From positions 1-64,000 of the forward strand of contig DAOTVP010000028.1 of assembly GCA_034436155.1 (NCBI GenBank): a stretch of 64,000 bases of DNA, read 5' to 3'. The DNA comes from GCA-2794515 sp034436155 (GTDB lineage: Bacteria > Chloroflexota > Anaerolineae > Aggregatilineales > Phototrophicaceae). Numbering within the stretch: position 1 is the stretch's first letter; each line of letters starts with the position of its first letter. The position numbers and the translations under genes were made by a program. The notes below the pieces were generated by a model. That model did no database searches. It was not told the DNA's origin and worked only from the letters and a program-made list of their open reading frames with translations. Positions 16,139 to 25,232 of the stretch are shown here, piece by piece.

Positions 16139-18022
16139 CTATAACAATTCTTTGATGCTCTCGGCGAGCGCCAAATTGACACCTTTCACCTTCATCAACT
16201 CTTCGACAGGCGCAGATTTAATCGCGTCTATCGAATTGCCAAACGCTTTTAATAGCGCCTTGCGTTTTTTTGGTCCGATGCCCGGAATTTGCTCTAATCG
16301 GCTGGCTAACCCGACTTTTCCGCGCCGTTGCCGATGGCTGGTGATGGCGAAGCGATGCGCCTCATCGCGTACCCGTTGCACCAAATACAACGCGGGACTG
16401 TTGCGTGGTAAAACAATTGGCGTGGGATTGTTGGGCAAGTACAGTTCTTCAAACTGTTTCGCCAATGATGCCACAGGCACGCGGTCGGTTAGGTTAAATT
16501 GCGCCAGCACTTCTACCGCCACGCCCAATTGACCCTTGCCACCATCTATCAACAACAAATCGGGCAATATGCGCCATGTCTCATCACGATCCTCTTGACC
16601 GGGTTGAGGTGTAGTCGGATTTTCGAGCGAATCGACATAGCGTTGAAAGCGCCGTGTGAGCGCCTCGCGCATGGATTGATAATCATCCCCCCCTTTGTGC
16701 TTGACGGTGCGGATATTAAAACGCCGATACTCGCTCTTTTTGGGTGTCCCGCGCACAAACATCACCCGACTAGCGACAATCGCCGTGCCTTGTGTCGTGC
16801 TGATGTCGTAACATTCGATGCGATTGGGGATGCGTGGCAAATTCAGCGCCTCTTGCAATTTGGCGAGTGCTTCCTCTTGTTTGATACTATCAGCTTCATA
16901 TTGCGCTTTCATCATCCGCACAGCTTCGGTCGCATTTTCGTGCGCCATTTTGATGAGGTTGCGCTTATCCCCCCGTTGCGGGACGGTGATTTGTACCTTA
17001 TGGCTGTTACGTTTATCCGTCAGCCAACGCTCGATAATTTTTGCCTCTTCGACTTCGTTGGGCAAAATAATCTCGTTGGGGATTTCATCCATCTCGGTAT
17101 AAAATTGGGTGATGAATTGGCTGAGGATGGTCTCATCGGTCTCATCTTCGGCGTTGTCTAATCGGCGCACATCACTGCCGATGAGTTTGCCGTTGCGGAT
17201 GAATAAAATTTGCACCACTGCCTCGTTATTATCGCGGGCGATAGCGATGACATCTTGGTCGGTCATGGCAGGGCTGACGGCTTTATGACGCTGGGTGATG
17301 AATTCGATCGCCTTGAGCTGGTCGCGCAAGGCGGCGGCACGTTCAAATTTCAGCTCCTCAGAGGCTTGCATCATCTCCTCGCTCAGGCGCTTGACCACGC
17401 CGTCCGATTTGCCACTCAACACATCCATAAAATCTTGGATCATGGCGCGATATTGTTCTTTATTCACCCGTCCGATACACGGTGCGTTGCATAGGGCAAT
17501 ATCGGCGAATAAACACGCTCGTTCATCCTTGCCCGTGATTTCGCGGTCACACGTTAAATACGGAAAGGCTTTACGCAGTGTCCGCAAGGTTTCTTGCACC
17601 GCCCACATCGCCGAGTAGGGTCCAAAATAACGGCTACCATCTTTATTCACACGGCGCGTTGTCTCCACTTTGGGAAAATCATCCTGCCATGTGATGCGGA
17701 TATACGGGTAGCGTTTATCATCTTTCAGCATGATATTGAAGCGCGGTTTATGCTCTTTGATGAGATTTTCTTCGGTGATGAGCGCCTGTACTTCGGTCTC
17801 GGTGACGATATAATCGATGTCCGCCACCAAACTCCGCATTTTGACCGTTTTGGGGTCATTTTCTGGGGCGCTGGTGAAATAACTTCGCACACGATGACGC
17901 AATTTTTTGGCTTTGCCGATGTAAATAATCTTGCCCTCTTTGTCTTTCATCAGGTAACAACCGGGCTTCATCGGCAAATTTTTCAGGATGGTCTGAATAT
18001 GAGGAGATGGAGTAAATGCCAT
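16139..18022 (-). CDS. uvrC: Excinuclease ABC subunit C
   Basis: 627 aa, full length. UvrC makes the two incisions around a DNA lesion in the UvrABC nucleotide excision repair complex. Domains in order: GIY-YIG nuclease (CYLMKDKEGKIIYIGKAKKL, about 22-41) for the 3' cut; a Cys-rich segment; the UVR motif (about 200-235) that contacts UvrB; the RNase H-like endonuclease domain (ECYDISTTQG, and DLLLIDGGKGQL) for the 5' cut; and C-terminal helix-hairpin-helix repeats (LEQIPGIGPKKRKALLKAFG). Cytoplasmic. Transcribed divergently from proB across about 110 bases. Confidence 0.96.
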   Translation of the reverse strand: MAFTPSPHIQTILKNLPMKPGCYLMKDKEGKIIYIGKAKKLRHRVRSYFTSAPENDPKTVKMRSLVADIDYIVTETEVQALITEENLIKEHKPRFNIMLKDDKRYPYIRITWQDDFPKVETTRRVNKDGSRYFGPYSAMWAVQETLRTLRKAFPYLTCDREITGKDERACLFADIALCNAPCIGRVNKEQYRAMIQDFMDVLSGKSDGVVKRLSEEMMQASEELKFERAAALRDQLKAIEFITQRHKAVSPAMTDQDVIAIARDNNEAVVQILFIRNGKLIGSDVRRLDNAEDETDETILSQFITQFYTEMDEIPNEIILPNEVEEAKIIERWLTDKRNSHKVQITVPQRGDKRNLIKMAHENATEAVRMMKAQYEADSIKQEEALAKLQEALNLPRIPNRIECYDISTTQGTAIVASRVMFVRGTPKKSEYRRFNIRTVKHKGGDDYQSMREALTRRFQRYVDSLENPTTPQPGQEDRDETWRILPDLLLIDGGKGQLGVAVEVLAQFNLTDRVPVASLAKQFEELYLPNNPTPIVLPRNSPALYLVQRVRDEAHRFAITSHRQRRGKVGLASRLEQIPGIGPKKRKALLKAFGNSIDAIKSAPVEELMKVKGVNLALAESIKELL

Positions 18023-18084
18023 AATTTTCTTCTCTATATCGGGCTAAAATTGCCCATTACCTACACTTTTCTAACTTGTCCTAT

Positions 18085-18090
18085 TATAAT
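18085..18090 (+). promoter_or_regulatory. -10 element upstream of proB
   Basis: Perfect TATAAT 43 bases before ATG 18133. The -35 region is weak. Confidence 0.4.
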
Positions 18091-18132
18091 CAAAATAGAT
18101 GTTCTAATGCAATTCATTGATGAAAGGTGAAT

Positions 18133-19233
18133 ATGTCGCGCATTGTCGTCAAAGTCGGCACGAGTACGCTCACAGGTGGCACACCACGCCTGCACCGTCC
18201 ACGCATTTTAGAATTGGTCAAGCAGTTATCGGCGTTGCATCAACGGGGCGATGAGGTGATTTTGGTCAGTTCTGGCGCACAAGCCGCGGGGCGGGAACGG
18301 CTGAATTTCCCCGATTATAATAAATCTGTCCCATTCAAACAAATGTTGGCGGCGGTTGGGCAGGGGCGTTTGATGCACCTGTATAGCCAATTATTCGATT
18401 TATACGACCTCACGGTCGCCCAAATTTTGCTCACACGGGACGATTTAAGTGAGCGTCGGCGCTATTTGAATGTGCGCGATACCTTTGCCATGTTGCTCGA
18501 AGAACGCATCATCCCCATCATCAACGAGAATGATACCGTCGCCACCAACGAAATCCGCGTGGGCGATAACGATAACCTATCGGCGATGGTCGCCAGCGTC
18601 CTCGAAGCCGATTTTCTGGTCATCCTCACCGACCAACAGGGATTGTTCACCGCCGACCCACGCAAAGACCCATCGGCAAAACTCATCCAAACAGTCGACC
18701 GAATCGATGCCCAAACCTTTGCGATTGCGGGCGGGGTGGGGAGCAAATTGGGGACGGGTGGCATGACCACCAAAATCGAGGCGGCGCAACTGGCTACGCG
18801 CAGTGGTGTGACGACCATCATCGCCTCTGGGAGCGAGGCGGATGTGCTAACGCGCTTATTCATCCAAAACGAATCCATCGGCACGCGCTTTTTGCCCACC
18901 AGCACCCATCTGGAGGGGCGCAAACGCTGGATGCTGACCGATAGACCGCAAGGGACGGTTGTCGTGGATGACGGCGCGAGTCATGCCCTCACGGGGCGTG
19001 GTGCGAGTTTGTTGCCTGTGGGGATGGTGCGCGTGGATGGACGGTTTGAACGCGGTGAAGTGGTACGTGTGAGTAATTTGGCGGGTGTCGAATTGGCGCG
19101 AGGCTTGGCAAATTATGATAGCGCCGATATGCAAAAATTATGTCGGGTCAAATCATCTCAGATTGCCGATATTCTAGGTTATACCTATGGTGATTATGTT
19201 GTGCATCGTAACGATATGGTGATATTGGGATAA
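18133..19233 (+). CDS. proB: Glutamate 5-kinase
   Basis: 366 aa. It phosphorylates glutamate on the gamma-carboxyl, the committed and normally proline-inhibited step of proline synthesis. The amino-acid-kinase domain (1-255) shows VVKVGTSTLTGG, LVSSGAQAAGRERL, IINENDTVATNEIRVGDND and GVGSKLGTGGMTTKI. A C-terminal PUA domain (about 275-366) matches the long form of the enzyme. The start ATG 18133 follows AAAGGTGA; in-frame GTG 18127 lies within that site. A hairpin (19239-19260) closes the gene. Confidence 0.96.
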   Translation: MSRIVVKVGTSTLTGGTPRLHRPRILELVKQLSALHQRGDEVILVSSGAQAAGRERLNFPDYNKSVPFKQMLAAVGQGRLMHLYSQLFDLYDLTVAQILLTRDDLSERRRYLNVRDTFAMLLEERIIPIINENDTVATNEIRVGDNDNLSAMVASVLEADFLVILTDQQGLFTADPRKDPSAKLIQTVDRIDAQTFAIAGGVGSKLGTGGMTTKIEAAQLATRSGVTTIIASGSEADVLTRLFIQNESIGTRFLPTSTHLEGRKRWMLTDRPQGTVVVDDGASHALTGRGASLLPVGMVRVDGRFERGEVVRVSNLAGVELARGLANYDSADMQKLCRVKSSQIADILGYTYGDYVVHRNDMVILG

Positions 19234-19238
19234 GACCT

Positions 19239-19260
19239 GGGGCATGTAGAATCATGCCCC
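19239..19260. terminator. Hairpin between convergent proB and LysM genes
   Basis: Perfect 8-bp stem GGGGCATG/CATGCCCC, loop tagaat. It is followed by acaatttt on the plus strand, a weak T-tract, so it may act as a terminator for proB and possibly both genes. Confidence 0.55.
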
Positions 19261-19267
19261 ACAATTT

Positions 19268-19903
19268 TCATCGTCCAGGGATGCGTAAGGGCATACCCGA
19301 ATAGATGTGATTCAGGTTGAGGATGTTATTGGCGCGGGCGATTGTCCACATATCCACACCGAAATACCGCGCAATAGACGACAGATTGTCGCCCGGTAGC
19401 ACATAATAATACCCATTCACCACTGTCCGCACTGTGATAGCAGGTGTCTGGGCGGGTGGGCGCACCACAGCAGGTTGCGCGGGTGTGATAACCCCACCTT
19501 GCGCGGGTAATTGCAATACCTGACCGACAAATAACACCGATGTGGTCGTCAATCCGTTGGTGCTGGCGAGGGCTTGCACGGTGGTATTATACCGATTGGC
19601 GATCGCCGTCAGGCTATCCCCCGGCTGGACGGTATACGTCCGTACTGTGACATTCACATTCGTCCCTGGCGCAGGGATGATCAACCGTTGCCCGACATAA
19701 ATCCGATTCGGATTTGCCAACGCATTACGGGCGGCAATCGCTTGCCATGTGGTGTTATATAAGGCGGCGATGCTCCGCAATGTATCTCCCTGTCGCACCA
19801 CATGAATCCGTTCTCCTGTGGTGGTGGTTTGTGCGCTGGTGGCTTGGACGATGAACAACGACATCAGCACAACAACGAGCATAAGTGAAATACGTTTAAT
19901 CAT
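19268..19903 (-). CDS. Secreted protein with three LysM domains
   Basis: 211 aa. A Sec signal peptide (1-~24, ending ATSAQT) is followed by three LysM repeats: about 33-77 (HVVRQGDTLRSIAALYN), 88-132 (TYTVQPGDSLTAIANRYN) and 166-210 (YYVLPGDNLSSIARYFG). A Pro/Gln/Val linker separates the second and third. LysM domains bind N-acetylglucosamine-containing glycans such as peptidoglycan. No catalytic domain is attached, so this is a pure wall-binding protein or a scaffold. It lies 21 bases downstream of the propeller lipoprotein on the same strand and is probably co-transcribed with it. ATG 19903 follows AAGGAGTTT. Confidence 0.9.
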   Translation of the reverse strand: MIKRISLMLVVVLMSLFIVQATSAQTTTTGERIHVVRQGDTLRSIAALYNTTWQAIAARNALANPNRIYVGQRLIIPAPGTNVNVTVRTYTVQPGDSLTAIANRYNTTVQALASTNGLTTTSVLFVGQVLQLPAQGGVITPAQPAVVRPPAQTPAITVRTVVNGYYYVLPGDNLSSIARYFGVDMWTIARANNILNLNHIYSGMPLRIPGR

Positions 19904-19924
19904 AACCGAAACTCCTTTTCAACT

Positions 19925-21166
19925 TTATCGACTAACCCAAACAAAATCCCCAATTTGACCTTCTGTAATGGCGGTGACTTGACGCGGTGCGCCACCATTC
20001 AGCGATATCGTAAAAATTTGCGATAGGCTAGGGGTCATGCTATCTTCACCCAAATATGCCACCCGTTGTTCATCGGGGCTGAATACGGCATTCGGAAAAC
20101 GTGCCGCGGCGCTGGTGGCGGTTCGGCTTGTCCCACTCCCCACTGGCACAAGCACCACCCGATTTTCGAGCGATTGCAAAACCGCGCTTCCATCGCGCTT
20201 CCAGACAAATTTTTGAATGGGGATGGTATCTTGTGATAGTACATTCATCCGATCGAGCGTGGCGACATTCAACAATGTCAGATTGCCTACTCGCACCCCG
20301 CCGATTTGCCGTCCAATGTCTTGTAGATAAGCCAGCGTGTTGGCGCTTGGGCTGTTGGCGAGGTTAAAATCTGCCCCGAAACCGATCGATGGCGAGAGCG
20401 CCTCAGACACGCTGAAATTGGTCAAATTGACGGCATAAATTTGACCATCGCTGAAAAATAGATGTGATCCATCGGCGCTAAATGCCAACCCGCCAAAGTT
20501 GGTGCTGTTTCTATCCAGCACCAATTGTTGTTTATTGCCAATCGGGCAGTTGTTCGCGCCTTGCCAACCGACTGTGTAAATATCCATGGGGTCATTCGGT
20601 GCTTGCGATGCGGTGAAGGCGAGGGCTTGACCATCCAAACTCCATGTCAGATGTTGAATATTGGCGAAGCCCAAACACGACACTTGTTGGGTATATGTGC
20701 CTGTGCTGTTGGCAATCCACACCTCGCGGGCGCTTCCGTTACCGGGTGCGGTAAACGCGATTAAATCCCCTTTGGGCGAGAGGCGCATATCGCTAATCGG
20801 CACACCTACGCCAAAGGTAATAATCAATTCTTGCCCTGTGCCGTCATCATTCACACGGATAATCGAGTCGTTGTTATAAGTGAACAATATCGCTCCCACT
20901 TGGATAACAGGGGTATGTGTCGCCGTCCGTGTGGGGATAGGTGTTTCGGTAGGGGTGGCGGTGAAGGTCGGGGGTAGGGTTGGTAATCGGCTTTGGATAG
21001 GCGTTTCGGTCGGCAAATTATCGGCTTGTGCAATAGTTTCGCTGGTCTCTGGGATGCTATTTTCATCGGGCAACATCACCCGCGTGGGCAGGGCTTCATC
21101 GGGTGCGGATGAACAGGCTACCAATATCAGACTCATGATTATAACCATGCACAACCGTTTCAACAT
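19925..21166 (-). CDS. Lipoprotein with TolB/WD40-like beta-propeller
   Basis: 413 aa from ATG 21166. The signal peptide ends in lipobox LVAC (MLKRLCMVIIMSLILVAC), then a Thr/Pro-rich linker (to ~95) and a propeller with repeated blades of the PD40/TolB type: ILFTYNNDSIIRVNDDGTGQ, MRLSPKGDLIAFTA, LTWSLDGQALAFTAS, LAFSADGSHLFFSD, AVFSPDEQRVAYLGED. Such proteins sense or scaffold at the cell surface; no enzyme site is visible. A longer frame to 21277 adds 37 residues without a signal and would overlap the eda control region. First gene of a two-gene unit with the LysM protein. Confidence 0.85.
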   Translation of the reverse strand: MLKRLCMVIIMSLILVACSSAPDEALPTRVMLPDENSIPETSETIAQADNLPTETPIQSRLPTLPPTFTATPTETPIPTRTATHTPVIQVGAILFTYNNDSIIRVNDDGTGQELIITFGVGVPISDMRLSPKGDLIAFTAPGNGSAREVWIANSTGTYTQQVSCLGFANIQHLTWSLDGQALAFTASQAPNDPMDIYTVGWQGANNCPIGNKQQLVLDRNSTNFGGLAFSADGSHLFFSDGQIYAVNLTNFSVSEALSPSIGFGADFNLANSPSANTLAYLQDIGRQIGGVRVGNLTLLNVATLDRMNVLSQDTIPIQKFVWKRDGSAVLQSLENRVVLVPVGSGTSRTATSAAARFPNAVFSPDEQRVAYLGEDSMTPSLSQIFTISLNGGAPRQVTAITEGQIGDFVWVSR

Positions 21167-21259
21167 CGCCAATCCTATCTGATGTGTGTTAAACTCATTC
21201 CCTATTATAGAGATTTTATGATGATATGGCAATTTTGTGTAATGATTTGGAGATATGTG

Positions 21260-21904
21260 ATGATGAACCCACAACACGTTTTAGACCAGTTGTTAACACA
21301 AGCCGTCATGGTCGGGATGCGGGGCAATTTCCCGCCCGATGTGGCGCTTCACACCGCATCAGTCATGATGGAGTATGGCATGACCATTTTTGAATTGACC
21401 CTGAATTCTGTTCAACCGTTACAGGCGATGGTCGCGCTCAAAAAACGCTGGGGCGATGCCGTGATTGCGGGCATGGGGACAGTCCTCACCGTCCCTGATG
21501 CACAACGCGCTATCGGCGAAGGTGCAGATTTTATCGTTTCGCCCGCGTTTGTGCCTGATGTGGTCGAATATGCGCTCAAACAAGGGATATTTATTGCTCC
21601 TGGTGTGATTACCCCTAGCGAGGCGGTCAATGCGTGGGCGATGGGCGTGCCGTTGCTCAAATTATTCCCTATCGGTGCGCTGGGATTAGAGTATTTCAAA
21701 GCCATGTTCGCGCCCCTCAATCACATGCGGTTTATGTGTAACGGTGCGGTGGATGGTGAGAACATCCCGCAATTTATGAAGGCGGGCGCTGTCGCCGCGG
21801 GCATGGGCGGATGGCTGACGGGTAGTGGTGATATGCCCGAAGCGTTGATGCGTTCCCGCGCAACCGCCTTGCGTGCGGGTATATCGGGCGTGCGTGTGAT
21901 ATAA
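21260..21904 (+). CDS. eda: 2-keto-3-deoxy-6-phosphogluconate aldolase (KDPG/KHG aldolase)
   Basis: 214 aa. Class I aldolase that cleaves KDPG to pyruvate and glyceraldehyde 3-phosphate (Entner-Doudoroff or sugar-acid breakdown), or acts on 4-hydroxy-2-oxoglutarate. Seen: the conserved Glu in FELTLNS, GMGTVLT, FIVSPAFVPDV, and the Schiff-base Lys in LLKLFPIGALG. The start ATG 21260 or 21263 follows GGAGAT; the frame to 21182 lacks family residues. No kdgK or edd neighbour, so the pathway is not fixed by context. Divergent from the propeller lipoprotein. Confidence 0.88.
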   Translation: MMNPQHVLDQLLTQAVMVGMRGNFPPDVALHTASVMMEYGMTIFELTLNSVQPLQAMVALKKRWGDAVIAGMGTVLTVPDAQRAIGEGADFIVSPAFVPDVVEYALKQGIFIAPGVITPSEAVNAWAMGVPLLKLFPIGALGLEYFKAMFAPLNHMRFMCNGAVDGENIPQFMKAGAVAAGMGGWLTGSGDMPEALMRSRATALRAGISGVRVI

Positions 21905-21923
21905 TTTATGAAGGGATATTCCT

Positions 21924-21956
21924 GAGGGTGGATATGCGCTTTGCTAATCCGCCCGT
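21924..21956 (-). repeat. TA/GTAT hairpin repeat, copy 4 (variant)
   Basis: Read on the minus strand: GGGCGGAT-TA-GC-aaa-GC-GCAT-ATCCACCC. The outer arm has one mismatch and GTAT is replaced by GCAT. Confidence 0.6.
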
Positions 21957-21971
21957 ACATATCATATGTAC
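21955..21971. repeat. 17-bp palindrome upstream of the dcw cluster
   Basis: GTACATAT-C-ATATGTAC, perfect 8-bp arms around one base, followed by a further ATGTAC. It lies about 70 bases before rsmH, between two larger hairpins. It has the size of a repressor operator but no known consensus. Confidence 0.45.
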
Positions 21972-21990
21972 ATGTACCCTGTAATGTCTG

Positions 21991-22028
21991 TATGGGACGA
22001 TGAGCGCGAAGCGCGTATAGTGTCCCTA
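21991..22028. repeat. Inverted repeat GGGAC..GCGCGAAGCGCG..GTCCC
   Basis: Outer arms TAGGGAC/GTCCC(A) and an inner GCGC-gaa-GCGC stem just before rsmH. It shares its plan with the dispersed hairpins, but the internal loop is GATGA/GTATAGT. Confidence 0.5.
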
Positions 22029-22038
22029 TCGTCTATCA

Positions 22039-22986
22039 ATGAAAAGGATTTGGGCATTTTTGGCGCATATTTCTATTTTGAAAGATGAAATTATCCACCT
22101 TTTTACTCCGTGTATGCACGCCGATTCACGCCTGATCGATGGCACACTCGGCGCGGGTGGGCATAGCCACGCCTTGCTCATGGCGGGTTTTTCGCAGGTT
22201 TTAGGGTTGGATGTAGACCCGCATGCCCTCGCCCTCGCCCGCGAAAAATTAGCCCCGTTTGGCGACAGGTCGCATATCTACCAAGCCAGTTACGCCGATA
22301 TGATCGACCTCGCTACATCTATCGGTTGGGATGGTGTGGATGCCATTTTGCTCGATTTGGGTGTCTCTTCGATGCAACTCGATACGCCGAGTCGTGGATT
22401 TGCCTTCATGCACGATGGCGATTTAGATATGCGCTTTAATCCGCATGATGACATGCGACCAACCGCCGCCGATATCGTCAATACATGGTCTGCTGATGAT
22501 TTAGCCGATATATTTTGGCGTTATGGCGAAGAAAAATACGCCCGTCCATTGGCGAAAACCATCGTCCAACACCGCCCGTATGTCACCACGCGCCAACTGG
22601 CGCGGGTTATCGAAGCCGCCACCCCGAAGAAATTTGTGAAAGGGATCAAGCCCATTCACCCCGCCACACGCATCTTTCAGGCGCTCCGAATCGCTGTGAA
22701 TGATGAACTTGGGGTGATAGAAACCGCCTTGCCCCGTGCGATTGCCCTCTTAAAACAGGGTGGACGGTTGGCGGTCATCAGTTTTCATAGCCTCGAAGAT
22801 CGTATCGTCAAGCAAATTTTTAAGGATGTGAGCGAAGAAATTCTTTCTCCGCCAGGCATGGTTTTAGAAGAAAAGCAGGCTGTGGTAAAATTAATCACAA
22901 AAAAGCCAATTGTGCCATCTGATGCGGAACAGGCACAAAATCCGCGTAGTCGTAGTGCAAAATTGCGCGTGGTGGAGAAATTATAG
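22039..22986 (+). CDS. rsmH: 16S rRNA (cytosine-1402-N4)-methyltransferase
   Basis: 315 aa. It transfers a methyl group from SAM to N4 of C1402 in the 16S rRNA P site and is the usual first or second gene of the dcw cluster. Seen: HISILKDEIIHLF near the start (family HxPVLxxEv), GTLGAGGHS and LGLDVDPHALALAREKL for SAM binding, LLDLGVSSMQLDTPSRGF, RIFQALRIAVNDEL and ISFHSLEDRIVK. The start ATG 22039 keeps the conserved N-terminal segment. No mraZ precedes it. Stop and the next start (22988) are one base apart. Confidence 0.94.
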   Translation: MKRIWAFLAHISILKDEIIHLFTPCMHADSRLIDGTLGAGGHSHALLMAGFSQVLGLDVDPHALALAREKLAPFGDRSHIYQASYADMIDLATSIGWDGVDAILLDLGVSSMQLDTPSRGFAFMHDGDLDMRFNPHDDMRPTAADIVNTWSADDLADIFWRYGEEKYARPLAKTIVQHRPYVTTRQLARVIEAATPKKFVKGIKPIHPATRIFQALRIAVNDELGVIETALPRAIALLKQGGRLAVISFHSLEDRIVKQIFKDVSEEILSPPGMVLEEKQAVVKLITKKPIVPSDAEQAQNPRSRSAKLRVVEKL

Positions 22987-22987
22987 G

Positions 22988-23464
22988 ATGTCACGACGAG
23001 ATGATGCTTGGTTTTCTCATGCTTTACAAATGCGCCGATGGGAGCCACAACGCCAATTGTTGGCGCTCGCTATTTTAGGCGCGTTCATTGCCATCATTTT
23101 GGGGGGCTTATATCTGTCACAAGTGGTATCTGAGGCAACGCTCAACCGCCGTATTGATGCCCTCATCCAAGAACGCGATGATTTAGAACGTGCCAACGAA
23201 GCCCTGCGTGCCGATATTGCCCGTTTAGAGAGCGTCCCCAATTTACAAACCCGCGCCGAACAAATGGGGTTTGTCTTGGCGACAGGCTCACAAATCGAAT
23301 ATTTAGAGGTGTATGGATTTAATCCACAACAACAAGATACTGTAGCCCCCATCACCACCCAGACCGAAGAACCGCCCCTGTATAATCAGACCTTTGCCGA
23401 TTGGGCAGGGGCGCAATTACAAGCCATTTTAGATAGTATCAATGGCTCATCTCGTGGAGATTAA
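22988..23464 (+). CDS. FtsL-like cell division protein
   Basis: 158 aa. A cytoplasmic basic N-terminus (about 25 residues), one transmembrane helix (about 26-45) and a leucine-zipper-like coiled coil (RIDALIQERDDLERANEALRADI, about 54-76) are followed by LQTRAEQMGFVL. This is the FtsL/DivIC layout. FtsL joins FtsQ and FtsB to activate FtsWI. The family diverges quickly in sequence, so the call rests on topology and on its place between rsmH and ftsI. The C-terminal part after the coiled coil, a Gln/Thr-rich tail of some 55 residues, is longer than usual. Confidence 0.75.
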   Translation: MSRRDDAWFSHALQMRRWEPQRQLLALAILGAFIAIILGGLYLSQVVSEATLNRRIDALIQERDDLERANEALRADIARLESVPNLQTRAEQMGFVLATGSQIEYLEVYGFNPQQQDTVAPITTQTEEPPLYNQTFADWAGAQLQAILDSINGSSRGD

Positions 23465-23471
23465 TGGTTAA

Positions 23472-25220
23472 ATGGCGACACAAGCCCAATTTCCAAATCA
23501 GCAAACCATTTTGCGCCAACGCTCGCCCTTTGTCTTGTTGGGGGTGATTGGCTTATGTGTGATCTTAGCCATGCGGATTATCTCGTTTCAATTCCCAACA
23601 GACCCGCGTGTCCAAGCCGAATTTCAGCTCATGCGCGATGCCAATTCTGGACGTATAGAACGTGTCCAAAGCCCGCGTGGTGAAATTTACGATCGTCATG
23701 GCAACCCATTGGCGGTCAATACACTGTTGTATCGCATCGGCATCAGCCCCGGATTAATTTCCAACAAATCCAAAGTCGCGACCGACCTTGCGCGTATCTT
23801 GAATCGGGATGAACTGGAAATGTTTGAATTGTTGACCAGTGGCGCGGTGTGGGTGCCGTTGGGCGTGGTAGACCCCGAAACATGGTATCGGGTGCGTGAA
23901 CTGAATATTTTCGGCATCGAAGTAGAACGTTTGCAACGCCGTGTGTATCCACAAGGGTCTTTAGGGGCGCAAGTCATCGGCTTTGTCAATGGGATTGGCG
24001 AAGATTCTCGCGGGAATTACGGCGTTGAGGGGTATTATCAAAGCCAATTGGCGGGCGAAACGGGCGACCGTGCCGTGAGTAACATCCCGTTTGATTTGCC
24101 CCAAGATACCAATTATCTCAATGGTGGTGCGACATTGGTGCTGACCATAGATCGCAATGTGCAATTTTTTATCGAATCCGAACTTCAACGCGCCATCACC
24201 GAGACGGGCGCGAATGGTGGCACAATCATCGTCATGAACCCGCGCACAGGCGATATTTTGGGCATGGCGAGTTATCCATCTTTCGATCCCAATGCCTATT
24301 TCAATGTGCAAAATCCACGCGAGTTACAAAATCCTGCCATCAGCAATTTGTTTGAACCGGGGTCTGTTTTCAAAGTGATTACGGTCGCTGCGGCATTAGA
24401 GACGGGTACAATCACCCCCTCGTGGACTTATAACGACCAAGGGGTACTCGAAATGGGCGGGATTCGCATTCAAAATTGGGACAGACAAGCGCACGGTGTT
24501 GTCGATGTGCAACGGGTGCTGGTCGAATCGTTGAATATTGGCACGGCGACCATCGCCCAACAAATGGGTTGGGAACGATTTTATGAAATGCTCGCCCGAT
24601 TTGGCATTGGTAGCCTGACGCGAGTGGATTTGCAAGGCGAGCAACCGGGCATCCTCCGCACGCCTGATGATCTGAGTGGTCAATGGAGCGAGAGCGATTT
24701 GGCGACCAACAGCTTTGGGCAGGGGTTGTCGGTGACTCCGCTCCAGATGTTGGTGGCGGTGAATGCCATCGCCAACAACGGCGTGATGATGCAACCGCGT
24801 GTGGTGCATCAGATTGTTGATGGCGACACCATTTACGAATCGCGCCCGATGCCGTTGGGCGCACAAGTCATCAGCCCGCAGACCGCCCGAATTGTCACTG
24901 AGATGATGGTCGCCGTGGTCGAGACAGGTTTGGATGAGGCGGCGCGTGTGCCGGGCTATCGCATTGCGGGCAAAACAGGCACTGCCGAAATTGGCACACC
25001 GATTGGTTACGAAGTTGGGTCTTATATCATGAGTTTTGTCGGATTTTTGCCTGCCGATAACCCACAGGTGAGCATCCTCATCAAATTAGACCGACCCAAA
25101 AATGGGCGCTGGGCGAGCCAAGTCGTTGCGCCGATTTTCAGCCGTATGACCTCGCGGTTGGTGCATCTGCTCCAAATTCCGCCCGAAAACAGTGTTCAGA
25201 CAGCATCGATAAACAAGTGA
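23472..25220 (+). CDS. ftsI: Penicillin-binding protein, FtsI/PBP2-type transpeptidase
   Basis: 582 aa. One N-terminal transmembrane helix (about 19-37) precedes the PBP dimer domain (SPRGEIYDRHGNPLAVN, 67-83). The transpeptidase domain has all three motifs: SVFK (Ser298, Lys301), SLN (353-355) and KTG (501-503). It cross-links septal peptidoglycan and works with FtsW. No C-terminal PASTA domains, unlike many Gram-positive division PBPs. It lies between ftsL (7 bases) and mraY (12 bases) in one operon. Confidence 0.92.
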   Translation: MATQAQFPNQQTILRQRSPFVLLGVIGLCVILAMRIISFQFPTDPRVQAEFQLMRDANSGRIERVQSPRGEIYDRHGNPLAVNTLLYRIGISPGLISNKSKVATDLARILNRDELEMFELLTSGAVWVPLGVVDPETWYRVRELNIFGIEVERLQRRVYPQGSLGAQVIGFVNGIGEDSRGNYGVEGYYQSQLAGETGDRAVSNIPFDLPQDTNYLNGGATLVLTIDRNVQFFIESELQRAITETGANGGTIIVMNPRTGDILGMASYPSFDPNAYFNVQNPRELQNPAISNLFEPGSVFKVITVAAALETGTITPSWTYNDQGVLEMGGIRIQNWDRQAHGVVDVQRVLVESLNIGTATIAQQMGWERFYEMLARFGIGSLTRVDLQGEQPGILRTPDDLSGQWSESDLATNSFGQGLSVTPLQMLVAVNAIANNGVMMQPRVVHQIVDGDTIYESRPMPLGAQVISPQTARIVTEMMVAVVETGLDEAARVPGYRIAGKTGTAEIGTPIGYEVGSYIMSFVGFLPADNPQVSILIKLDRPKNGRWASQVVAPIFSRMTSRLVHLLQIPPENSVQTASINK

Positions 25221-25232
25221 GGTGGGTAATTT

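Noticed and set aside
23017..23358. Minus-strand 113-codon frame across ftsL
   Set aside because: A shadow of the ftsL coiled-coil region; the plus-strand gene fits the operon and family topology.
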